DNA from: Halobacteriovorax sp.
GTDB taxonomy: Bacteria > Bdellovibrionota > Bacteriovoracia > Bacteriovoracales > Bacteriovoracaceae
Direction: 5' to 3'
Length of the DNA stretch: 11,140 nucleotides
Assembly (NCBI GenBank): GCA_002686115.1
Contig: NZAF01000057.1
Coordinates: 4,755 to 15,894, forward strand
The notes below the pieces were generated by a model. That model did no database searches and had not been told where the DNA came from. It saw nothing but the letters and a program-made list of their open reading frames with translations. Below, in pieces: positions 5,294 to 11,140 of this stretch (position 1 is its first letter; each line of letters starts with the position of its first letter). A program made the translations under genes and the position numbers.

Positions 5294-7474
5294 TTAATAA
5301 TTAATTAACTTCTTTAACATCTGGTAAACATCATCAACTTGAGGAAGAAGGTAATCTTCAGAAGTTGGACAATAAGCAATATGAGAGTCTTTCGCAGCTA
5401 CTCTTAATATTGGCGCATCTAATTCTTCAAAGCATTCCTCATTAACACAAGCTGCAATCTCGCCTGCGAACCCAGAAGTTTTCGTCTCTTCATGACAAAT
5501 AAGAAGTCTATTAGTCTTTTTTAATGATTCTTTAATCGCATCCATATCAAATGGTGCAAGCGTTCTTAAATCGATGACTTCAATTTTCTTACCTGTTTCC
5601 TCTTCAACTTTTTTAGCAGCATCAATTGATTTTTGAACAAGGGCACCCCAAGCAACAATTGTCGCATCCTTACCTTCTTTGGCAATACGAGCTTTACCAA
5701 ATGGAATCATATACTCTTCACCTGGATCAGCTGTACGATTATAACCTTGATAATATAAATGCTTGTGCTCTAAGAACATAACTGGATCATCAGCTCTAAT
5801 TGCCGTTCTTAATAGCCCTGCCGCGTCCGCTGCATTAGAAGGATAAGCAACTCTAATTCCTGGGATATGAGTAAAGAGAGACTCTCCACATTGAGAGTGG
5901 TACATTGCCCCACCCCTTAAGTATCCACCAATTGGAACTCTCACGACCATAGGACATTTAAAGTCACCGCCTGAACGATATCTCGTTGTCGCCATTTCGT
6001 TTTTAAGTTGCATATAAGCAGTCCAGATATAATCAAAGAACTGAATCTCAACAACTGGCTTTAAACCTCTCATGGCCATACCAATAGCACGTCCAATAAT
6101 ATTTGCTTCAGCTAGAGGTGAATTGAAAACTTGCCCTTCTTTTGAAGCTCTTTGGACTCCTGAAGAAACTTTAAAAACACCACCCTTACCACTTAGGTCT
6201 GGGTTATCTAATTTTTCAAGTTCCGTAAAGTCAGCTACGTCCTCACCAAACATTCTTAGAAGAGGATTTCTTTTAAATTCATTTTTTAAAACTGAGTTAA
6301 TAGCACCGGCCATCGGGATATCATCTTTACCTTCAAAAGAACCCGCTGTATCAAAATCAGAGCTTGTGATATCCACATCTTCAGAATATAGGTGATCCAT
6401 TGAATCTTCTGGCTTAGGCCATTCTGTTTCAATGGCACGATTCATGGCCTCTCTAACTTCAGACGTTACTTCTTCAAGAAGATCATTTACTTCCTTTTCG
6501 CTCATCACACCAAGTTCAACAAGAAGTTTTGGATAAGAGTTAAAAACATCAAGCTTTGCTTCAGCTTCAAGTTCTTTCTTTGTTCTATACATTGAGTGAT
6601 CATCTGATAGTGAATGAGAATATGGTCTTGTTACATGAGAATGAACGAGAACTGGTCCCCTTCTTTTTCTTGCATGCTCGACTGCTTCCCTCCAGGCTTC
6701 ATAACTTTCAATAGGACAATTTCCATCACACTCAATAACTTTTAAGCCTGGAAAATCATCCATTGCCTTAGAAATTGATCCGCCTGGTGTTTGTACTTCA
6801 ACAGGTGTTGAAATAGCATAACCATTATCTTCTACATGATATATAACTGGAAACTTATTCACACATGCAGTTGTAATGGACTCCCAAAACTCACCTTGAG
6901 ATGTTGTACCATCACCGCAAGATGCGTAGACAACTTCATCGTCTTTTAATTTAAATTCACTAACATCAATTCCATGTTCGTCTCTAATTTTTTTAAGATA
7001 CTCACCACTTTCAGCAACACCAACAGCTTGAAGAAATTGCGTCCCTGTACAAGAAGACTTTTGGACAATGTTTAAAGCTACATTTCCCCAGTGAGCTGGC
7101 ATTTGTCTTCCGTGAGTTGCCGTATCACCAATATTACCATTGGCCTGACAAAGCATTTCATATGGAGTGACCCCAAGGCCAGTACATAAAGCTCTGTCTC
7201 TATAGTAAGGAATAAACCAATCATGCGCGGGCTTCATAACCATCGCTGCAGCACTTAAAACACCTTCGTGTCCAGCACCTGAAATTTGAAAGAATGCTTT
7301 AGATTGTTTCTTCATAAAGATTTCAGTGTCATCGAGTTTTCTAGAAACAAAGACATTTCTAAGCATTTTGATTAAGTCTTCATCACTAAGTTTTAGCTTC
7401 TTAATGAGCTTAGTTTTTTTCTCTAATTGTTTTGCACGTGACATTGTCGCTTTTCCTTTAGTCTTATCAAGCAT
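5294..7474 (-). CDS. Fused alpha-beta E1 subunit of branched-chain 2-oxoacid dehydrogenase (thiamine diphosphate-dependent)
   Basis: A 726-residue protein joining the two E1 subunits in one chain. It decarboxylates a 2-oxoacid with thiamine diphosphate and passes the acyl group to the lipoyl E2. The alpha part (about 30-350) has the cofactor motif GDG (187-189) ending in Asn217 of HVEDNGYA, and the regulatory-loop segment RPYSHSLSDDHSMYR (283-297). A linker of about 35 residues leads to the beta part (about 386-726), with NSPLAEANIIG (Glu456, cofactor activation), YHSQCGESLFTHIPG (His526) and a C-terminal transketolase-type domain. The HSQ..E..F.H.PG form and the loop resemble branched-chain rather than pyruvate enzymes, but substrate is an inference. 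E2 and E3 are not in the window. AAAGGA precedes the ATG at suitable spacing. A terminator follows immediately. Leucine dehydrogenase nearby supports the branched-chain role. Confidence 0.88.
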   Translation of the reverse strand: MLDKTKGKATMSRAKQLEKKTKLIKKLKLSDEDLIKMLRNVFVSRKLDDTEIFMKKQSKAFFQISGAGHEGVLSAAAMVMKPAHDWFIPYYRDRALCTGLGVTPYEMLCQANGNIGDTATHGRQMPAHWGNVALNIVQKSSCTGTQFLQAVGVAESGEYLKKIRDEHGIDVSEFKLKDDEVVYASCGDGTTSQGEFWESITTACVNKFPVIYHVEDNGYAISTPVEVQTPGGSISKAMDDFPGLKVIECDGNCPIESYEAWREAVEHARKRRGPVLVHSHVTRPYSHSLSDDHSMYRTKKELEAEAKLDVFNSYPKLLVELGVMSEKEVNDLLEEVTSEVREAMNRAIETEWPKPEDSMDHLYSEDVDITSSDFDTAGSFEGKDDIPMAGAINSVLKNEFKRNPLLRMFGEDVADFTELEKLDNPDLSGKGGVFKVSSGVQRASKEGQVFNSPLAEANIIGRAIGMAMRGLKPVVEIQFFDYIWTAYMQLKNEMATTRYRSGGDFKCPMVVRVPIGGYLRGGAMYHSQCGESLFTHIPGIRVAYPSNAADAAGLLRTAIRADDPVMFLEHKHLYYQGYNRTADPGEEYMIPFGKARIAKEGKDATIVAWGALVQKSIDAAKKVEEETGKKIEVIDLRTLAPFDMDAIKESLKKTNRLLICHEETKTSGFAGEIAACVNEECFEELDAPILRVAAKDSHIAYCPTSEDYLLPQVDDVYQMLKKLINY

Positions 7475-7572
7475 GGTTATCCTTTAGAAATGAGCTATGA
7501 GCTTATTTTGGACAAGAGTCTATCAATTTATGAGAAAAACTAAAAGAAGCGGTGGGCAGTTTTGACGCGGAT

Positions 7573-8667
7573 CTAAAAACCAGTAGAAATACCAAGTGCG
7601 AATCTTCGATCTTCTTCACCTCTAAACTCGCTAGTTGTCGTATCAACGGCATAAGTTGTTAAATCCATTACAACTTTCTTGGTTTTGATGCCGATTCCCC
7701 CAGAACCAAAACCGTCACCATAACCAACTCTAAAGAAGAAAAGTCTGGAGACATCAACCTCCATTCCGGCTACAATTCGACGCGACGTGGAAACATCACC
7801 ATATAATTCACTTAGGTCTTTATAATTAACTTCAAAATGAAGTCTCGTAGAATTACCTATCTGAGGTGTTAATGAAAATCCAATATCAATTGAGTTTTTA
7901 ACTTCAGTCGGAGCCCCAGTTCCTCTAACATTAGAGAAGCTTTGTTGTGCAGAATTTCTAAATGTCGCAGAAAAAGTCGGAAGTGCTGCAACGGGAAGAG
8001 TAAACCTTACTCCGGTTGTCACAATGACAGCAGAACCCTTGGCATAGTCTTCATCATTTAACTCCAAACTTGTATTTGGGTCAATCTCTCCAATGGCCTC
8101 TCTTCTTTGCAGATAAATCGCTGAGGCACCAAGCTTAAAGACTCCTCCCCAAAGAGAGAGGTTCAAACCAACATACGGTCCATGGTCTCTTCTATCTGCA
8201 TATTCATAGAGAGCTCCATCTTGAGTTCCAAGAGTTGCTCTTGATCTCTTAGAGTAGAGATACCCTATCGTGAAATATCTTGTTGTTAAGTTTGGCATCA
8301 CATGAAATCTTGTGTGGGCAAGTTCCCCTGGCCTCTCAACAAGAAGTTCTCTTGTTCCATCTAAAGAAAGTCCTTTTGTTAAATTTCCTAAAAGATCAAA
8401 AGCCGAACCACTTGTTGCGGTATTTAGCCATCCTTTATTAGACTCAAAATGGAAGTTACTAATATGAAATCTAGTTCCTCGAACAGAACCAAGACCTGCT
8501 GGGTTATACCATGCAGCCGATGCATCATTCGCTTTGTTTAAATAAGCATTCCCCATTGCAAGTGCTCTTGCTGAAGTTGCAAGCTCAGGGAAAACAGCAT
8601 CATTAAACTCAATTGCATGAGAAACATATGAGGTGATAATGAATGTTAAGACCGCTAATAATCTCAC
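7573..8667 (-). CDS. Outer-membrane beta-barrel protein (PorV/FadL-like)
   Basis: A 364-residue protein with a signal peptide (cleavage after Ser-His-Ala, residue 18) and C-terminal Phe, the usual outer-membrane insertion signal. The N-terminal mature part contains SARALAMGNAYLNKANDAS and then AWYNPAGLG (about residues 32-60), the hallmark of the PorV/UPF0164/FadL-like group. Alternating polar and hydrophobic strands with aromatic residues fill the rest, consistent with a barrel of roughly 12-14 strands. In relatives these proteins take up hydrophobic compounds or assist secretion; which applies here cannot be told. The start is GTG: an in-frame stop lies four codons upstream, and no ATG occurs before the mature region, so GTG at 8667 is forced. 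The ribosome binding site is weak. The next gene downstream is the fused E1, 98 bases away, with no clear terminator between. Confidence 0.75.
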   Translation of the reverse strand: MRLLAVLTFIITSYVSHAIEFNDAVFPELATSARALAMGNAYLNKANDASAAWYNPAGLGSVRGTRFHISNFHFESNKGWLNTATSGSAFDLLGNLTKGLSLDGTRELLVERPGELAHTRFHVMPNLTTRYFTIGYLYSKRSRATLGTQDGALYEYADRRDHGPYVGLNLSLWGGVFKLGASAIYLQRREAIGEIDPNTSLELNDEDYAKGSAVIVTTGVRFTLPVAALPTFSATFRNSAQQSFSNVRGTGAPTEVKNSIDIGFSLTPQIGNSTRLHFEVNYKDLSELYGDVSTSRRIVAGMEVDVSRLFFFRVGYGDGFGSGGIGIKTKKVVMDLTTYAVDTTTSEFRGEEDRRFALGISTGF

Positions 8668-8676
8668 TCTAACATT

Positions 8677-8714
8677 CTATCTCATTCAAGGTAGCCGTAG
8701 GTAGGAGGAGATAG
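8677..8714 (-). promoter_or_regulatory. Inverted repeat in the leader of the barrel-protein gene
   Basis: CTATCTC (8677-8683) and GAGATAG (8708-8714) are perfect 7-base inverted repeats around a 24-base centre that itself carries three GTAG repeats. The near arm lies about ten bases before the GTG start. It could fold in the message and affect access to the weak ribosome site, or it could be chance. Confidence 0.28.
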
Positions 8715-8738
8715 TTACCGCTTAAATAAATTCTAGAG

Positions 8739-9377
8739 TTAAAGTACTTGATTGATTTTATTAATTAATTTTTTATTAGATTTTGTATACTTACAGGAGA
8801 AATAGTCTCGAACAACTTTAACTGGAATATTTTTATCAACTTTATACAACGATTCAAACTCTGCTTTTCCCCCATTAAAATAGAGATAAATATCAGGAAT
8901 TGAAGCATAAATATAATCAACTCTCCCCCTACTCAACATTTCAAGAAGTTGTTTTCCAGTGAAAACAGGGTAAGAGATATGACCATTTTCAAAAGTAATC
9001 CCCTCTTTATATAGAGATCGGAATGCAAAAGATCGCTTATAATTCTTAGAATCACCTTTTACCCTAATTCCGTATAAATGAATCGTCCCAAATGACTTAG
9101 AGAGTATGTCTTCATTTTTTTCAACTGACTTTTCATCTAATGATAATGGAAAAAAGCATGCATCCTTTGAGCTCAGGTATTTTTCTCTTGCGCGCATAGG
9201 TGGATAGAACTCAATATTAAATCTTCCCCCCGATATTTTTTCGAGCTTTCTTAGAAATTTAAAATATGAACTTTGATCAGACTTAGTGTTGAATTTATCG
9301 ATCTCTGCAGAATACACAATGACATCTTTTGCATATGTGTAACTAATAAGTAGGTATGAAACAGAGAAAAGTTTCAT
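8739..9377 (-). CDS. Short periplasmic solute-binding-like protein
   Basis: A 212-residue protein with a short signal peptide (cleavage after Thr-Tyr-Ala, residue 16). Features of the extracellular binding-protein fold are FYPPMRAREKYLSSKDACFFPLS (58-80), where an Arg-rich helix precedes the strand that normally reports substrate contact, and LLEMLSRGRVDYIYAS (144-159), matching the family's 'l..grvDa' segment. It is shorter than the usual 230-260 residues but looks intact. Like the protein at 4504-5238 it has no transporter genes beside it, and similarity between the two is only at the level of fold motifs. The ATG has GGA six bases upstream, located right behind the T run of the preceding terminator. 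Ligand and partner are unknown; a sensor or scavenger role is possible. Confidence 0.65.
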   Translation of the reverse strand: MKLFSVSYLLISYTYAKDVIVYSAEIDKFNTKSDQSSYFKFLRKLEKISGGRFNIEFYPPMRAREKYLSSKDACFFPLSLDEKSVEKNEDILSKSFGTIHLYGIRVKGDSKNYKRSFAFRSLYKEGITFENGHISYPVFTGKQLLEMLSRGRVDYIYASIPDIYLYFNGGKAEFESLYKVDKNIPVKVVRDYFSCKYTKSNKKLINKINQVL

Positions 9378-9386
9378 TTAAAATCC

Positions 9387-9414
9387 AAAAAAAAAAGGGA
9401 GACTAAAGTCTCCC
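9387..9414 (-). terminator. Rho-independent terminator of leucine dehydrogenase
   Basis: On the minus strand GGGAGAC-TTTA-GTCTCCC is followed by ten T residues. This is a perfect 7-base-pair stem with a 4-base loop, starting 12 bases after the leucine dehydrogenase stop (tandem TAA TAA). The T run ends nine bases before the next gene's ATG. Confidence 0.95.
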
Positions 9415-9426
9415 TATTATAGCTTA

Positions 9427-10536
9427 TTAGTGTCTTGTTTTCCTACCTGGAAATCTATGAGGAAGGTTACCTAAGTACTTTCCTTTAATATTCTTGATGG
9501 CTTCAATTCTTGACTCAGCCAATAGATCAGTAGCCTGATATACTGGAATATTTTGCTCATCTGATATTGAAAAGATTTTAAGAGTCGTATCAAAAATACT
9601 ATCAACCATTCTGATTGCCTTGTCTTCTGACCAACCTTCAAATTCAATCGAAACATTCATAAGACCACCTGCATTTATTAGGTAATCTGGAGCATAGAGA
9701 ATTCCCTTATCCATTAGGATTTTACCATGTCTCTCTTCTGCAAGTTGATTATTAGCAGCTCCAGCAACAATCTTACACTTAAGTCTTTCAATTGTATTAT
9801 CGTTAATCGTTGCTCCTAGAGCACATGGAGAATAGATGTCACAATCAACATCATAAATCTCGTCTACACCAACGATTTTTGCATTTGGAACTTTTTCTTT
9901 AAATAATTCGAGGTTCTTTTCACTGATGTCACAAACATAAACTTGTGCACCTTCTTTATATAGCCACTCACCTAAGAAGCGTCCAACAGAACCTGCTCCC
10001 TGAAGAGCAACAACTTTACCTCTTGGAGAACGGTCTCCGAAAACTTTTAAGCAAGATGCTTCAAGTCCTCTAAAAACACCCCTTGCTGTCCAAGGAGATG
10101 GGTTACCAGAACCACCATGAACTTCAGCAACACCGACAACATTAGTTGTCTCTGTAAAGATATGTTCAATATCTTCAACTCTTGTGTTTACGTCTTCTGC
10201 TGTAATATATCTTCCATTTAAAGACTCAAGAAAGCGACCGTATGATCTAAAAAGTGCTTCCGACTTGTCCTTATCAGGATCACCAATAATGACGGCCTTA
10301 CCACCACCTAGATTTAATCCTGAAACAGCAGCCTTGTAAGTCATTCCTCGTGAAAGTCTAAGAACATCATCAATAGCTTCTTCCTCAGAAGCGTATTGCC
10401 ACATTCTTGTCCCACCAAGTGCTGGACCTAAAATTGTATTATGAATGGCAACTATAACCTTAAGATTACAGCTCGGATCACTAAAGAAAACTACTTCCTC
10501 GTGTCCATCTTTATAAAGTCTTTCGAAGCTAATCAT
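9427..10536 (-). CDS. ldh: Leucine dehydrogenase (Leu/Val/Ile/Phe dehydrogenase family)
   Basis: A 369-residue NAD-dependent amino acid dehydrogenase that reversibly deaminates leucine and other branched-chain amino acids to 2-oxoacids and ammonia in the cytoplasm. Key residues fall at the same numbers as in the Bacillus enzymes: GPALGGTR (37-44), Lys68, LGGGK with Lys80, and AEDV with Asp115. The dinucleotide-binding glycine motif GAGSVG is at 180-185, then a second acidic residue, Asp203, in CDIS. APDYLINAGGLMNV near residue 285 is the family's cofactor-domain segment. Length is normal for the family. The ribosome site AAGGAGGAGG directly before the ATG is the strongest in the window together with that of the 10-codon ORF, suggesting high expression. 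It is monocistronic, ended by a strong terminator, and diverges from the ferredoxin gene. Phenylalanine or valine preference cannot be excluded. Confidence 0.93.
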   Translation of the reverse strand: MISFERLYKDGHEEVVFFSDPSCNLKVIVAIHNTILGPALGGTRMWQYASEEEAIDDVLRLSRGMTYKAAVSGLNLGGGKAVIIGDPDKDKSEALFRSYGRFLESLNGRYITAEDVNTRVEDIEHIFTETTNVVGVAEVHGGSGNPSPWTARGVFRGLEASCLKVFGDRSPRGKVVALQGAGSVGRFLGEWLYKEGAQVYVCDISEKNLELFKEKVPNAKIVGVDEIYDVDCDIYSPCALGATINDNTIERLKCKIVAGAANNQLAEERHGKILMDKGILYAPDYLINAGGLMNVSIEFEGWSEDKAIRMVDSIFDTTLKIFSISDEQNIPVYQATDLLAESRIEAIKNIKGKYLGNLPHRFPGRKTRH

Positions 10537-10635
10537 GCCTCCTCCTTTTAAATACAGTAAATGCTTAATAATAAAGCGTTTTCAACCGAGAAGTGCGAGT
10601 AGAAGGTAATATATAGGTACAAGGATAAAAGTAAT
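10537..10635. promoter_or_regulatory. Divergent promoter region between leucine dehydrogenase and ferredoxin
   Basis: About 100 bases must hold both promoters. On the minus strand TTGAAA (10583-10578) is a possible -35 box without a clear -10 at standard spacing. On the plus strand TAATATATA (around 10606-10615) is a possible -10 without a good -35. A short inverted motif GCTT-N7-AAGC (about 10563-10577) lies between them. None of these is conclusive. Confidence 0.35.
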
Positions 10636-10983
10636 ATGCCCACCGTGTCAGTCGTAGAGATAGATGAAGACTTCAATGTTAAGCCAGATTCTCTGAAAGT
10701 CTTTGAAGTAGAGGACAACTCTATTATTTTTGATGCTTTAGAGGATCAGGGTCATGAACTACCCCATGGTTGTCTTGCTGGTTCTTGTGGTTCTTGTCGA
10801 TGTTTTGTAATAGAAGGGCTTGAAAATCTATCATCACCGTCGCTAATAGAAGAGAACACAACGACTGACATATATAATAATTTGAATAATAAGGTTCAGT
10901 CTCACACAGAGACTTCCTGCGTTAGGCTTACCTGTCGAGCTAGAATAACTAAAGAGAAAGTCAAAATAGCTATTATTAAATAG
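10636..10983 (+). CDS. 2Fe-2S ferredoxin
   Basis: A 115-residue soluble electron carrier of the beta-grasp ferredoxin fold. The cluster ligands are Cys46, Cys51 and Cys54 in CLAGSCGSC, and Cys100 in RLTCRARI. The first three have the plant/vertebrate-type C-x4-C-x2-C spacing, but 45 residues separate the third and fourth ligand, longer than the roughly 29 of plant-type ferredoxins. The extra length lies in a polar Asn/Thr/Glu-rich segment around residues 65-92. Cys56 and Cys95 are additional. AAGGA lies ten bases before the ATG, a slightly long spacing. The gene diverges from leucine dehydrogenase, and no reductase or partner is seen. The partner could be an oxygenase, iron-sulfur assembly or another redox enzyme; the sequence does not say. 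Confidence 0.85.
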   Translation: MPTVSVVEIDEDFNVKPDSLKVFEVEDNSIIFDALEDQGHELPHGCLAGSCGSCRCFVIEGLENLSSPSLIEENTTTDIYNNLNNKVQSHTETSCVRLTCRARITKEKVKIAIIK

Positions 10984-11083
10984 ACCCTCACTCAAATATG
11001 TTTAGATAACTACACAATTTATTCTCATTTCGTATCAGACTAAACATTTCATAGAAACTAGATTGTTAAAAAAAGGAGGCCGT

Positions 11084-11116
11084 ATGAAAGAGTCTCTAAC
11101 AACGCAAGATAGGTAA
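11084..11116 (+). CDS. 10-codon ORF with very strong ribosome binding site (possible leader peptide)
   Basis: ATG at 11084 is preceded by AAGGAGG (11073-11079) at four bases, an almost perfect Shine-Dalgarno sequence, yet the frame encodes only MKESLTTQDR before TAA. The next possible start (ATG 11122) lies five bases after this stop in another frame, so ribosomes ending here could restart there. It may be a leader peptide coupling translation of the next gene. It is not a run of identical codons as in classical attenuators. Whether it is translated cannot be judged from the sequence alone. Confidence 0.4.
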   Translation: MKESLTTQDR

Positions 11117-11121
11117 TTTTG

Positions 11122-11140
11122 ATGTTAATTGAAAGAAATG
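11122..11140 (+). CDS. Possible start of the next gene, cut by the window edge
   Basis: ATG at 11122 opens a frame reading MLIERN to the end of the window. AGG lies eight bases upstream, inside the last codon of the preceding 10-codon ORF. Only six codons are visible, so neither reality nor product can be assessed. Confidence 0.3.

Noticed and set aside
6072..6395. 107-codon plus-strand ORF opposite the fused E1 gene
   Set aside because: It is a reverse-strand shadow of strongly conserved E1 coding sequence.
7475..7572. Promoter-like TTGATA and a tandem TGAGCT repeat upstream of the fused E1 gene
   Set aside because: No -10 box at acceptable spacing was found, and the repeat is too short to carry weight.
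1..11140. Mobile elements, CRISPR arrays, tRNA or rRNA genes
   Set aside because: No transposase, regularly spaced repeats, cloverleaf-like sequence or rRNA segment was recognised on reading both strands.

Overview
The window is AT-rich (clearly below 40% GC by eye), densely packed bacterial DNA with short intergenic gaps. The mix suggests a Gram-negative, predatory-type bacterium of the Bdellovibrionota, most like Bacteriovorax/Halobacteriovorax. The reasons are the secreted solute-binding-like proteins with no transporter beside them, a fused two-domain E1 dehydrogenase, an outer-membrane barrel protein ending in Phe, and the low GC. This placement is an inference from gene content and base composition; no marker RNA gene is present.

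Layout. Bases 1-242 (minus) hold the start of a probable nadC, cut by the window edge. Diverging from it is a small membrane protein that is essentially only the ComEC/Rec2 competence domain (335-1243, plus). Its stop codon overlaps that of a secreted protein of unknown function (1240-1788, minus), and a strong hairpin inside the comEC-like coding sequence may be the terminator for that convergent gene. A spacer of about 290 bases with two palindromes leads into a two-gene, overlapping plus-strand operon: a glutamate--cysteine ligase family enzyme (2083-3513) and a zinc-dependent aspartoacylase/succinylglutamate desuccinylase family enzyme (3495-4502).

From 4504 to 10536 every gene is on the minus strand. 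In transcription order they are leucine dehydrogenase (10536-9427, followed by a textbook terminator), a short periplasmic binding-like protein (9377-8739), an outer-membrane barrel protein (8667-7573), a fused alpha-beta E1 of a branched-chain 2-oxoacid dehydrogenase (7474-5294, followed by a second clear terminator) and another periplasmic binding-like protein (5238-4504). Divergent from leucine dehydrogenase is a 2Fe-2S ferredoxin (10636-10983). The right edge has a 10-codon ORF with a very strong ribosome binding site, just ahead of what looks like the start of another gene.

How they may work together: leucine dehydrogenase deaminates Leu/Val/Ile to branched 2-oxoacids, which the fused E1 would decarboxylate to feed branched acyl-CoA synthesis or catabolism. 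That fits an organism living on prey protein. The ligase/acylase pair makes and breaks amide-type bonds and may act on one shared metabolite. No mobile element, CRISPR array, tRNA or rRNA was seen. Most of the window looks like ordinary chromosomal core. The points most worth a second look are the ligase/acylase pair, the stand-alone ComEC domain with its internal hairpin, and the 10-codon ORF at the right edge.
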